64,000 nt of DNA from CAWAND01 sp963783335. GTDB taxonomy: Bacteria; Chloroflexota; Anaerolineae; Anaerolineales; E44-bin32. This document shows positions 8,033-17,471 of the stretch, in pieces. A program made the position numbers and the translations under genes. The notes beneath the pieces were generated by a model. The model was given only the letters and a program-made list of their open reading frames with translations, was not told the DNA's origin and ran no database searches. The stretch spans positions 1,178,001 through 1,242,000 of the forward strand of contig CAWAND010000010.1 in NCBI GenBank assembly GCA_963783335.1, read 5' to 3'. Each line of letters starts with the position of its first letter. The first letter of the stretch is position 1.

Positions 8033-9460
8033 CTAGGCCTCACCTCCTGATCGGCTCGGCTGTTGTCGTTTGAGTTTCTGGATCTCTTCTTCGGTGAGTT
8101 CGGGGAGATGCTCCTGGCGAGTCACCCCGAGCGCCTTGCGTTGGGCATCCCGCCAGCGCTCCAGGCGGGCTTTCACCTGCTCTTCATAGCCCTCGTCAGA
8201 CGGGTTGTAGAAATAGGTGCCGAGCAGGTCCTTGGGAAGGTACTGTTGGCCAACATGGTGCCCGGGGCGTTCGTGCGGGTAGACGTAGCCTTTGCCGTGG
8301 CCGAGGGCGGCCGCATCCCGGTTGGAATCCCGAAGATGGTCGGGGACGTCGATGATGCCCTTGTCCTCGACCATGCGATAGGCCTTGAAATAGGCAGCGG
8401 CCGTGTTGGATTTGGGGGCCGTGGCCAGGTAGAGCGTGGCCTCGACCAGCGGATAGACGCCCTCCGGCATCCCGATGAATTCAAATGACTGCGAGGCGGC
8501 TGCCGCCACCACCAAACCCATTGGGTCAGCCAGGCCAATGTCCTCCGAAGCCAGGATCAGGAGCCGGCGCATGATGAAGCGCGGCGATTCTCCTGCGTAG
8601 AGCATCTTGGCCAGCCAGTACAGCGCCGCATCGGGGTCCGATCCGCGTATGGATTTGATGAAGGCAGAGATCGTGTCGTAATGGGCGTCGCCGTCTTTGT
8701 CGTACAGAATAGCGCGGCGCTGGATGGACTCCTGGGCGACATCGAGGCTGATGGTGACCCGACCGGTCGGGTCGGGAGGGGTGGTTTCCACCGCCAATTC
8801 GAGGGCGTTCAACGCGTTGCGCGCATCCCCACCAGCGACCTGGACCAGGTGCGCCAGGGCGTCGGGATTCAGATCGACGTCTCGCTGGCCATAACCGCGT
8901 TCCCCGTCTTCCAGAGCTTGCTGGATGATGGCTGCTACATCTTCGTCGGAAAGGGCGCGCAGCTGGAAAATGCGCGATCGGGACACCAACGCGCCGATGA
9001 CTTCGAAGTATGGGTTTTCCGTCGTGGCGCCGACAAAGGTGATCAGCCCTTGCTCGACGAGGGGCAGTAGGGCATCTTGCTGCGCCTTGTTCCACCGGTG
9101 CACCTCGTCAACGAACAGAATTGTGCGCGTCTGGTAGAGCTTGCGCCGTTCGCGGGCGGCGGCGATGACCTGGCGCAGTTCAGCTTTGCCGGCCAAGACG
9201 GCCGATATGGTCTCAAAGTGAGACTCGGTGGAGTTGGCGACAATCATCGCCAGGGTGGTTTTCCCGGTGCCCGGGGGGCCCCACAAAATGATGGATGAAA
9301 AGAGGCGATCGGCTTCAATTGCTCGGCGGAGCAGCTTGCCCTCACCGACGATATGTTCCTGCCCGATGAATTCGTCAAACTGGCGCGGCCGCATCCTGGC
9401 GGCGAGGGGCGCCTCCTGGGCGAGTCGGGTGGACATGGCGTGATCGAAAAGGTCGGGCAT
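8033..9460 (-). CDS. rarA: Replication-associated recombination protein A (RarA/MgsA AAA+ ATPase)
   Basis: 475 residues, slightly longer than E. coli RarA. It acts at stalled replication forks. Order of elements: RPRQFDEFIGQEHIVG, Walker A ILWGPPGTGKTTLA at about residues 58-71, Walker B TILFVDEVHRWNKAQQDALLP, sensor 1 VGATTENPYFEV, then GGDARNALNALE and the tetramerisation/C-terminal domain with YDKDGDAHYDTISAFIKS. No gap or frameshift is seen. The phosphatase gene follows directly. Confidence 0.96.
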   Translation of the reverse strand: MPDLFDHAMSTRLAQEAPLAARMRPRQFDEFIGQEHIVGEGKLLRRAIEADRLFSSIILWGPPGTGKTTLAMIVANSTESHFETISAVLAGKAELRQVIAAARERRKLYQTRTILFVDEVHRWNKAQQDALLPLVEQGLITFVGATTENPYFEVIGALVSRSRIFQLRALSDEDVAAIIQQALEDGERGYGQRDVDLNPDALAHLVQVAGGDARNALNALELAVETTPPDPTGRVTISLDVAQESIQRRAILYDKDGDAHYDTISAFIKSIRGSDPDAALYWLAKMLYAGESPRFIMRRLLILASEDIGLADPMGLVVAAAASQSFEFIGMPEGVYPLVEATLYLATAPKSNTAAAYFKAYRMVEDKGIIDVPDHLRDSNRDAAALGHGKGYVYPHERPGHHVGQQYLPKDLLGTYFYNPSDEGYEEQVKARLERWRDAQRKALGVTRQEHLPELTEEEIQKLKRQQPSRSGGEA

Positions 9461-9603
9461 GGGTATGCGGCCATTCTACCATCGGGACGATGGGCTTCCA
9501 GCGGGCTCATCTACTGCGGGTCGACCGGGTCACTGTGTTAGAATCCCGCCCCAGATATGCCTGCGGCTGATTCGGCTCAAGGCGAAGGTGGAACTTGGTT
9601 TCG

Positions 9604-10276
9604 ATGCTTTCGAAGTTGACGATTGTGTTGGCCTCGGCCTCGCCCAGGCGACGCCAGCTGCTGGCCGAGTTCTGGGGCTGAGGTGCGCGTTCATCCGGTG
9701 GGCGTTTCAGAGCGTGCCCGGCCGGGAGAGACGCCCGAGTCGTTGGTGCAGCGACTGGCAGACGCCAAAGCCGAGGCAGCCTTGACGTCCGCCCATGACG
9801 CCCAGCTTGTGCTGGGCGCCGACACGATTGTCGTGAGGGACGGACGGATCCTCGGCAAGCCAGCCTCGGCTGAAGACGCCGAAGCCATGCTTATGAGCCT
9901 TGCCGGGCGAACGCACGATGTGCTTACCGGGCTGACCCTGATCGAGCCCGTTTCTGGACGACGTGCTGCCTGCGTCACCCTTTCTCGGGTTCCCATGCGA
10001 GGCTATTCCCCAACGGAGATCCATGACTATGTGGCCACCGGAAGTCCGATGGATAAGGCTGGCGCCTACGGCATACAGGATGAGGACATTAACCCGGTCG
10101 ATTTGGCGGCTTTCGCCGACTGCTACACGAACGTGATGGGCATGCCGCTGTGTCAATTGGGCCAGGCGCTGAGCGCGCTTGGCTATCGCCCGCCGCGCGA
10201 CCTGGGGCAGATCTGCCAGTCCTATGGTCGTCACAAGACCGCCCCCTGGCAGGGGGCGGTCCAGGGTGCCGCATGA
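9604..10276 (+). pseudogene. maf: Maf nucleoside-triphosphate pyrophosphatase, interrupted by a one-base frameshift
   Basis: Maf proteins hydrolyse non-canonical or standard NTPs and affect septation. The N-terminus reads MLSKLTIVLASASPRRQLLAEF from the ATG at 9604, with the SASPRR signature, then hits TGA at 9679-9681. The rest of the protein continues one base later, with PGETPESLVQRLADAKA, the catalytic-Asp strand VLGADTIVV, TGLTLIEP and SPMDKAGAYGIQ. Removing one base in GAGTTCTGGGGC at 9667-9678 restores a normal reading; removing the C gives LLAEFGAEVRVHP, which has the expected spacing. As written the protein would be truncated. Its stop overlaps the next ATG by 4 nt (ATGA), so the operon structure is intact. 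A sequencing error is likely. Confidence 0.88.
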
Positions 10277-12532
10277 AGCGACTGCTGCCCGCCATTCTGA
10301 TTGTGATATTTTTCACAAGTAGTTGCGGGCTTTTCAGCTCGGGGCCGCGCACGCCCGAACCAACCGGGACGCTCCCCGGTCCATCGGTGCGCAACACGCC
10401 CGCGCCAGATGCCGAGGCGGCGGCGACCCAGTTTCTGGACGCCTGGAAGCAGAGCGACTACGACAGCATGTATGGCATGCTGAGCTCACTGACCCAGGCG
10501 GGCATCAGTAAGCAGGCGTTCGTCGATCGCTATGATTCGGTCGTCACGCAAGCCGCACTGAGCGGGATCGACACCGAGATCGTCTCTTCGCTGGTCCACC
10601 CGGATTCAGCCCAGGTACGCTACCGCGTCACCTTCCACAGCACGGTGGTGGGCGACTTCGTGGTTGAGACCTACATGAATCTGACCCGAGAAGACAACCA
10701 GTGGAAGGTGGCTTGGTCGGACAGCGCGATCATGCCGGATTTGGCCAATGGCAACCAGCTCTCGATGCAGGTCAACACACCAGTTCGGGCCAACATCTAC
10801 GATCGCAACGGCCTGGCGTTGGCCACCCAGGGGGACATCGTCGCCCTGTGGATCGTGCCCAACCAGATCGGAGACGGTGACGCTGAGTTCGAACATGCTG
10901 TCGGCCTTGAGCCGCCTGCTCGACCGCCCCGCCGACAATATCAAAGCGCTCTACGACGACATCCGCTCGACCGATTGGCGGGTCAACCTGGGCGAAGTGT
11001 CGTTGGACGACTTCCAGCGCTATCAGGGAACGTTGGCAGCCACCGGCGGTGTGCAGTGGGCTGTGTACCAGGGACGCTATTATCCCAACGACGGCTTGGC
11101 ACCGCATTCGGTCGGCTATGTAGCCCAAATTCAGGCCGAGCAAGTTGAGAAGTATCAGCGCCTTGGCTATCGCAAGGATGCCTTTGTCGGCCAGGATGGG
11201 CTGGAAGCGGTATACGAAAGCGATCTGCGCGGCACGCCGGGCGGCACACTCTACGTGCTGGATGCGGGGAACAACGTGCTCAAGGAGCTCGCCTCGCGCG
11301 ATCCAGAACCCCCCTCTGCCGTTTACACGAACCTGGACCGTGACCTTCAGCTCCACACACAGCAGGCGCTGGCCTCGATGCCAGAACAGGTGCGCGCGGC
11401 GGCGGTCGTGTTGGACAGGGACTCGGGGGCCGTACTGGCGATCGCCTCCTCGCCCGGGTTCGACCCCAACCTGTTTAACGCCCAGAATCCGAACAGTAGC
11501 ACCGGCCTGACCGATCTGTATCAGAATCCCAACCAACCATTTGTCAACCGAGCCACCCACGGCACCTACCCGGTGGGTTCCCTGTTTAAGATCATCACCA
11601 TGGCGGCTGCCCTCAAGTCGGGGTACTACACGCCGCAGACCATCTACAACTGCGGCAACCAATGGAACGAAGACCCCAGCATTGGTCCTCTCAACGATTG
11701 GACCTTCGAGCGAGGCTTGCCGGCCCAAGGCGAGATCACACTCATGCAAGGGTTGGAACGATCCTGCAATCCCTGGTTCTTCCATATTGGCTATGATCTG
11801 TTCAACAAGGGGCTGCCCGATGCGCTGCCCGACATGGCCAAGGCCTTCGGCTTGGGGTCGGCCACCGGGATCGAGATCGGCGACGAGGCCGGTCTGGTTC
11901 CCAGCCCCGAGACCAAGGCGCAGCGCAATGACTTGCCGTGGGGCATCGGCGATGTGGTCAACCTGGCCATCGGTCAGGGCTTCCTGCAAGCCACACCCCT
12001 GCAAGTCGCCCGCTACGTTGCAGCGGTCGGCAACGGTGGAACTCTCTTCCGGCCGCAATTGGTCCAGAAAGTCGAAAACGCGGTGGGTGATGTCAAGAGC
12101 CAGTTCACCCCCGAGGTCCAGGGCAAGCTGCCGCTCAGCGATGCAGATCTGAAAGCTATCGAGGCGGCCATGGTCCAGGTTGTTCGCGCCCCCAAGGGGA
12201 CCGCCCGCAACCGGTTTCTTGGGCTCAATCTCAATATCGCCGGGAAGACGGGCACCGCCCAGACGGCACAAGAGGAGCCCAACGCATGGTTCGGCGCCTA
12301 TACGTTCGAGGGTCGAGAAGACAAGCCCGACATCGCCGTGGCGGTCATTGTTGAGAACCAGGGTGAAGGCTCTGACTGGGCGGCGCCAGTCGTGCGTCGA
12401 ATCATCGAGTCCTACTTCTTCGGCCGGCCGCTCTCACTGTATCCGTGGGAATCGCAAATCGGCGTCATTCGGACCGCCACACCGACTCCGGATGGCGGCA
12501 ACTCGGGTGGCGACTCCACCCCAACCCCCTGA
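10273..12532 (+). pseudogene. Lipoprotein penicillin-binding protein (transpeptidase), interrupted by a one-base frameshift
   Basis: Cross-links peptidoglycan outside the membrane. The signal peptide ends in FTSSC (lipobox, Cys 19). An NTF2-like MecA_N-type domain covers about residues 45-170. A PBP dimerisation region beginning VRANIYDRNGLALA follows. The transpeptidase domain carries all three motifs: SLFK (GTYPVGSLFKI), SCN and KTGTAQ. The frame changes by one base at about 10885-10895: the first part reads to GDGDAEFE, the second starts MLSALSRLLDRPADN. Deleting one base there, for instance the C of GAGTTC at 10890, joins them. The C-terminal tail is Thr/Pro rich. It overlaps maf by 4 nt and is followed 3 nt later by rsgA. 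Confidence 0.9.
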
Positions 12533-12535
12533 TCC

Positions 12536-13444
12536 ATGAGTGCGCAGCCGCTGGTTGAAGGTCTCATCGTGACCGCCCAGTCGGGCCTGTTTGAGGTCGA
12601 AACACCGCAGGGCCTGGTGACGGCCCAACTTCGCGGCCGCCTCAAAGAATCGCGGGCGCCCACAGATCTGGCCGCCCTCGGCGACCGAGTCAAGGTCCGG
12701 CTGCTGGACCATGGCAAAGCGGTGATCGAGGAAGTGGCCCCCAGGACGCGGGTGCTGTCTCGCCAGGCGCCGTCGCAAGACCGCGAGCAGATTATGGTCG
12801 CCAACCCGGACCAAGTCTTCTTCGTCATGGCGTGCGCCGATCCGCCGCCCAGCCCGCGTATGCTTGATCGTTTGCTGGTGGCCGCCGAGCGCGAGCAGAT
12901 TCCAGCCATCATCTGCGCCAACAAGATTGACCTGGTCCATGAGGGTGCCTGTCGGGGTGTGTTTGACCGCTACGAACCTGTGGGCTATCCGGTCCTGTAT
13001 ACCTCCGCCAAGGGCGGCCAGGGGATCGATGAGATTCGAGCGCGTCTCAAGGATCACATTAGCGTGTTTGCCGGACCCTCCGGCGTGGGCAAGACCAGCC
13101 TGCTAAACGCGATCCAGCCGGGTCTGGCGCTGCGTACGGGTGCCATCAGAGAGGGCACCCGTAAAGGGAAGCACACCACCGTCTCCTTGAGGCTGGTCCG
13201 ATTGGAGTCGGGCGGCTACATTGCCGATACGCCCGGTGTGAAGGCATTCGCCCTTTGGGACATCGAACCGGAGGAATTGGACGCCTACTTCCCGGAAATC
13301 CGCGATCGGGTGGCGGATTGCGCCTTCAGCGATTGCAGCCACGAGCATGAGCCTGGCTGTGCCGTGCTGGCCGCATTGGAGAGCGGGGAAATCGACGCGG
13401 AGCGATATGAGTCATATCGTCGGATGCGGGCGGGGGAAGACTAG
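12536..13444 (+). CDS. rsgA: Ribosome small-subunit-dependent GTPase A
   Basis: 302 residues, a circularly permuted GTPase that acts late in 30S assembly. An N-terminal OB-fold domain covers about residues 1-75. The permuted G motifs run G4 NKIDLV, G5 TSAKG, G1 GPSGVGKTSLLN, G2 region KGKHTTV and G3 DTPGVK. The C-terminal zinc site is formed by DCAFSDCSHEHEPGC. The ATG is 3 nt after the PBP stop, so it is translated in the same operon. Its 3' end overlaps the convergent membrane gene by 4 nt. Confidence 0.96.
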   Translation: MSAQPLVEGLIVTAQSGLFEVETPQGLVTAQLRGRLKESRAPTDLAALGDRVKVRLLDHGKAVIEEVAPRTRVLSRQAPSQDREQIMVANPDQVFFVMACADPPPSPRMLDRLLVAAEREQIPAIICANKIDLVHEGACRGVFDRYEPVGYPVLYTSAKGGQGIDEIRARLKDHISVFAGPSGVGKTSLLNAIQPGLALRTGAIREGTRKGKHTTVSLRLVRLESGGYIADTPGVKAFALWDIEPEELDAYFPEIRDRVADCAFSDCSHEHEPGCAVLAALESGEIDAERYESYRRMRAGED

Positions 13445-13881
13445 GCCCAAGTAAGAAGCCCCGGTGCCAGCAGAAGTATGACCAGCCCCGAAACGAAGAG
13501 CACCAGCAGAGATGAAACAGAGACGGCGATGGTTGTGAGCGGGATCAACAAATGCCAGCGAAGACGGCGGGCCGACGGGCGGTCGCCCACGGCTTCGGCC
13601 GTGCTGGCCAACTTCAGTCCTGTGAACACCGTCACTGCACCCAGCGGTATCAGATAGAGAGAACTCAGCCCGAGCGAAAGGATCGATGCCGGCGCCGCCA
13701 GGCCACCCAGTGTGAACATCATGGGTGGGCAAACTGCGCCATGGGCTCCGCAGATACGGATCACGTATACCAGGCCGGCGATGATCGGTACCAGCCCAAG
13801 ATACGCGGCCTGTATGTAGGTCAGCCTCCGGTAGGCGGTGGCCTTTCGAGATCTTATCCTCTTCATCGAATTGCGAGGCAC
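13441..13881 (-). CDS. Small integral membrane protein, function unknown
   Basis: 146 residues with a basic N-terminus (KRIRSRKATAYRR) and four predicted membrane segments, at about residues 22-42, 52-85 (long, perhaps two) and 112-140. There are two Cys near the first loop (RICGAHGAVCPP). No family is recognised. The frame starts at GTG 13881 preceded by AAGG; an internal ATG at 13866 is the alternative. It is convergent with rsgA and overlaps it by 4 nt. Confidence 0.65.
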   Translation of the reverse strand: MPRNSMKRIRSRKATAYRRLTYIQAAYLGLVPIIAGLVYVIRICGAHGAVCPPMMFTLGGLAAPASILSLGLSSLYLIPLGAVTVFTGLKLASTAEAVGDRPSARRLRWHLLIPLTTIAVSVSSLLVLFVSGLVILLLAPGLLTWA

Positions 13882-13999
13882 GCCAGGATTACCTTTCAGG
13901 CGGGAGCTGTCCGAGCCGCAGTCGGCCTATTCTAGCCGCACCGACCTCTCATATCCCCTCAACCGACTACCATTATCTATCACAGCATCCGGAATCAAC

Positions 14000-14030
14000 A
14001 GCGCCCGGTGGGTGGGACTGGCCGGGCGCT
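14000..14030 (-). terminator. Terminator-like hairpin after the coaE fusion gene
   Basis: 9-bp stem AGCGCCCGG/CCGGGCGCT with a 13-nt loop, 25 nt beyond the stop of the minus-strand CoaE gene, followed by TGTTGATTCC on that strand. The U tract is weak. Confidence 0.5.
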
Positions 14031-14054
14031 CAAGCAGAACGGAGGGTTGCCTGA

Positions 14055-15188
14055 CTACAGTGGGCGCATCACCCGGTCTGTGCGAAGCTGCTTAAACCAC
14101 AGGGAAGCGCCGCGGGGCATGGACTCGACCGCCGCTTCCTGCCAGGCGCGAACACCCAACCCCTGAATGGTCTGAGGTTTGTAGCCTGCCCCCCGCCACG
14201 TGCCGACATGTTGAGCCAGGTAGGGAGGCAGGAACAGCAGTGCGGCCTCGCTTTGCAGCTCGCTGGAGGCCTGCTCCACCGCGTCCATCAGGGCCGGGAT
14301 GGCTTGATCGAGCGACAGGTTGTTGTCGAAGTAAAGCTCGTCGATGCGGGTGACCAGGTTTTCTACCTGCCATCCGGCGACGCCAACCAGATCAGCGGCC
14401 TTCTCGATCATGAAGTAGGCCTTCTCGCCGAAGGAGGCCATCACATCGGCGCGCGACATCCGGCGGCGGCCACGAGTGGCGTGGGTGATGAATCGGGCAA
14501 TCTCGTCGGCATCCTGGGGGCGCCCGCGGCGGACGGTGATCTCCCCGGCGTGGGTCGTGGGCGGCTCGGCGAGCAGGGGCTCCTTCGGCTTCGGAAGCTT
14601 GGTCCATGCCGCTTGAACCTGGTCCCAGGTCTTCTCGAAGCTTCCGTCATTGTGGATGACGACTTTGGCGGCGCGCAGCTTGTTCTCTTGCGGAGACTGG
14701 GCGGCGATCCGTTGACGGGCAGCCGCTTCGGACATCTTGCGCTTGTGCATCATGCGCTCGATTTGCTGCTTTTGAGGGGCGTTGACCACCCAGATGGTGT
14801 CGCATCCGGTTGCCAGATCGGTCTCGAGCAGTTTGATGGCTTCGACCACCACCACGGTCTGTTTGGCGCGTCGGATTAAAAGGTCGACGGCGTGGGAGAC
14901 GAGCGGGTGGACGATACCTTCGAGTTGGCCGAGGGCCTTGGGGTCGGAGAAGACGATCTTTGAAAGTCGGGCGCGATCGATATGGCCTTCATCATCCAAC
15001 ACCCAACGGCCGAAACTCTTCACGACCAGGTCGTAGCCGGGAGCGTCCTCGGCGATCGCCCGGTGAGCCAGGGCATCGGCGTCGATGCCGTATGCGCCGA
15101 GGTGCTCAAGCATCTTGCGTACGACGCTCTTGCCCGTGGCGATGTTTCCGGTCAGTCCGATGACGTACTTGCCCGCCCAGCGGCTCAC
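14055..15188 (-). CDS. coaE: Dephospho-CoA kinase fused to a C-terminal GNAT-like domain
   Basis: 377 residues. Residues 1-200 are dephospho-CoA kinase, the last step of CoA synthesis: P-loop GLTGNIATGKS, then GIDADALAHRAI, HPLVSHAV, lid-region RKMSEAAARQRIAAQ and KVVIHNDGS. After a Pro-rich linker (PKEPLLAEPP), residues about 212-377 form a GNAT-like domain: VRRGRPQDADEIARFI, then AYFMIEKAADLVGVAGWQVEN and GYKPQTIQGLGVRAW. The normal CoaE length is about 200 residues, so the second half is a true extension in the same frame. The start is GTG 15188 with GGAGG upstream. Confidence 0.93.
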   Translation of the reverse strand: MSRWAGKYVIGLTGNIATGKSVVRKMLEHLGAYGIDADALAHRAIAEDAPGYDLVVKSFGRWVLDDEGHIDRARLSKIVFSDPKALGQLEGIVHPLVSHAVDLLIRRAKQTVVVVEAIKLLETDLATGCDTIWVVNAPQKQQIERMMHKRKMSEAAARQRIAAQSPQENKLRAAKVVIHNDGSFEKTWDQVQAAWTKLPKPKEPLLAEPPTTHAGEITVRRGRPQDADEIARFITHATRGRRRMSRADVMASFGEKAYFMIEKAADLVGVAGWQVENLVTRIDELYFDNNLSLDQAIPALMDAVEQASSELQSEAALLFLPPYLAQHVGTWRGAGYKPQTIQGLGVRAWQEAAVESMPRGASLWFKQLRTDRVMRPL

Positions 15189-15254
15189 ACAATCCTCCGT
15201 AACAATGGCAGTTGAATTCTAGATGGTGGCGCGGCCGATGTCAAAGCCGCGAAT

Positions 15255-17387
15255 TCATTTCAGCTGCACGTAGTAGACCTGCCCGGCGGCCGCCAAGTAG
15301 AGGTCGTTGGGCGGCCCGAGGGTCATCGCCGAAACGCGGTCCGGGATCTCTGAGTTTGACTCCAGCCGGCCCTGATACACCATCCGCATGCTGTAGTGGT
15401 AGACGGCCTTTCCGGCCGCGTCCAAGAAGTATAAGGAGGGCTCTGGCGGGGGGGAATAGTCCATTTGCGTCAGCAAGGCGCCCGGCAATAGGCCGCCGGT
15501 CTGCCCGGAGGCGGTGGCGTTCTTAAAACTCTCGTCCTTCTGGCAATCCACCCAAATCCTGACGCCGCCACCCGCCTGCGCTTCGGTGGTGCGCTGGCAG
15601 CGGTCAAGTGTTCCGTTCTGGTGCAGGATAAACAGTTCTTCCTGGGCCTCGGCCAGGTCGATAGCGTCCTGAAGCTCCGGAGCCTGCTCAGCGAAGTACA
15701 GCGAGGGATTTCCGCTGAAGATCCCGCCGGTCGCATCGTACATCCAAACGGCGTTCGACTTGGGGTCAAGCACATACAGCGTGTCGTTGAAGACGTCGAT
15801 CGCCTGGATGCGGCCGAAGCCGGTGTCCGGGGCTGTCAGCTGGCCGGTGAGCGGCCGCCGATCGGGTGCACAGTAGAGCAAGGTGCCGTCCGCGTCGAGA
15901 GCGACGACGCCTTCGACGCCCAGTGCTCCAGGCGCAGGCTGGACTGCGAGATCGACGGGCGTCCCCATGCCGGGGAAGCTGGATGCGCCGTTCAAACATT
16001 CAAAGTTGCTGTCGATCTCAAAGCCGCGTCCGGTTGCCCACGTGCGGTAGATTGTTTGATGGGCGGCGTCCAAAACGTAGAGGTCGCTGGCGGTGGCTGC
16101 CAGGGCGCTGATGCGGGCATCTCCACCAAAGCCCCCGTTGATCAGGGGGCGGTAGTCGAGGCGCACCACAAGATCCAGTTTGTCAATTGCCGTGGACACC
16201 TCGGATTGAAGGCTCGTTAGCTGGCTGTCGCTGCCGTACTCGGCAGCCTGATCGAGGGCGCGTTGCGCCTGGATCCAGCCGGCTCGCACCTCGACCGGAT
16301 CCTGGCTGCGTTTGGCCAGATCGATGGACTGTGCAGCTTGCGCGAGGTACGTTTGATACTGCTGGGTCCGGCCGCGTTTGGCGTATACGACGCTGACGAC
16401 CACCAGAACGATGATCGGCACAATTACTGCTGTGCCGGCCAGCACGCCCGGTGGAAACTGTCCAGGTTGGGGCGATTCAGCCAATCCGGGCGCCATCCTC
16501 ACAACCAACGCCACCACACCCTCGCCGAGTCTGGTAAACCCCCGACGGATGGCGGGCCCCGCCGGCGCGATCCAGCCGGCTGCCTTGGAGAGCAATTCCG
16601 AGGACCGCGAGGTTGGCAGGTCGAGTGAAGCTGATGGCCGGGCACGCTGAGATCGCGCCCGGGAAGTTTCTGCTTTTGATGGCGGCGCGGCGGCAGCCGG
16701 GAGGGGGGCGGCCACCTGGCCCTGAGGCATGATCCTCAACAGCAGCCCAGATAGGTCTTTGGACGCCGAGGCTTGCAGGCGGTCGATGGCTTGGGCTGGA
16801 GGCAGACCGCTCAGGGCCGAGAGTGTGCCCTCCGTCCAGAGCGTCTCATCGAAGGGGGTCATCAGCAGCGTGTCGCCGGGCCGGACCTGCAGGTGATGGT
16901 AGCGTACGAAGGGATTGGGGGCGCTGCCCAGCGGCCGGTTGGCGGCTTCGGGTGAACTGAAGCTGCTCACCTGACCCTGTCGGATCAACGTCATCTGGCC
17001 TGGGCCGCATTGAGCCATGTACACATTGTCATCGCGCAGCACGGCGGCTACGACCCGCCCCAGGTAGCGGGCAGAGGATTCCTGGGCGCGTCCGGCATTG
17101 GCCAGTTCATCACCGACCTCGAGCATCACTTCGCGCAGGGCGGATGTCACCGAGCCGGGCGTGCGGTAGAAGATGTCGGCGCCCGCCTGGGAAAGATGGT
17201 CGAGCATACCAGGCGGGACCCTGTCCGAAGCTTGGACCTGCACGGTGATGAACAGCAGGTCATCGGCTCGGCCGCGGGCCGGTCGCCGGGGCGCGGCGCG
17301 GGCCATGGTGCCCGGCGGAGGCGTCGAACGAGGCGCCCCGCCGGCGACATGCAGCAATCCCACATCGGTCTGAAGTTCAGTCGTCAT
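15255..17387 (-). CDS. Membrane protein: PP2C-like N-terminal domain, one TM helix, beta-propeller-like C-terminal domain
   Basis: About 710 residues. The first ~240 resemble a PP2C/SpoIIE-type fold (YLGRVVAAVLRDDNVYMAQCGPGQMTLI, RPGDTLLMTPFDETLW) but lack the metal-binding Asp-Gly pairs, so catalysis is doubtful. A basic, Pro/Ala-rich linker follows, then one membrane helix (GVLAGTAVIVPIIVLVVVSV) and an extracytoplasmic helical stretch. The end is a repetitive beta region with SDLYVLDAAHQTIYR, DTLYVLDPKSNAVW and SLYFLDAAGKAVY, like propeller blades. It precedes an active PP2C phosphatase and a vWA-FHA protein in the same cluster, suggesting a Ser/Thr-phosphorylation pathway. ATG 17387 was chosen; ATG 17396 is possible. 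Confidence 0.75.
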   Translation of the reverse strand: MTTELQTDVGLLHVAGGAPRSTPPPGTMARAAPRRPARGRADDLLFITVQVQASDRVPPGMLDHLSQAGADIFYRTPGSVTSALREVMLEVGDELANAGRAQESSARYLGRVVAAVLRDDNVYMAQCGPGQMTLIRQGQVSSFSSPEAANRPLGSAPNPFVRYHHLQVRPGDTLLMTPFDETLWTEGTLSALSGLPPAQAIDRLQASASKDLSGLLLRIMPQGQVAAPLPAAAAPPSKAETSRARSQRARPSASLDLPTSRSSELLSKAAGWIAPAGPAIRRGFTRLGEGVVALVVRMAPGLAESPQPGQFPPGVLAGTAVIVPIIVLVVVSVVYAKRGRTQQYQTYLAQAAQSIDLAKRSQDPVEVRAGWIQAQRALDQAAEYGSDSQLTSLQSEVSTAIDKLDLVVRLDYRPLINGGFGGDARISALAATASDLYVLDAAHQTIYRTWATGRGFEIDSNFECLNGASSFPGMGTPVDLAVQPAPGALGVEGVVALDADGTLLYCAPDRRPLTGQLTAPDTGFGRIQAIDVFNDTLYVLDPKSNAVWMYDATGGIFSGNPSLYFAEQAPELQDAIDLAEAQEELFILHQNGTLDRCQRTTEAQAGGGVRIWVDCQKDESFKNATASGQTGGLLPGALLTQMDYSPPPEPSLYFLDAAGKAVYHYSMRMVYQGRLESNSEIPDRVSAMTLGPPNDLYLAAAGQVYYVQLK

Positions 17388-17471
17388 AGGCACCATTGTA
17401 CGCACGCGCCGAGTCCCTCGCAATCGAGGCTGCAAGATTCAGGCCCGGGGGGCGCCAAGGGAATTGCGGAG

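Noticed and set aside
10301..10318. Rex/CRP-like palindrome TTGTGAT-ATTT-TTCACAA
   Set aside because: Inside the signal-peptide coding region of the PBP; the same codons (IVIFFTS) recur at 19594-19611, so coding constraint explains it.
10772..12271. 499-codon minus-strand frame
   Set aside because: Antisense to the transpeptidase with SLFK, SCN and KTG motifs.
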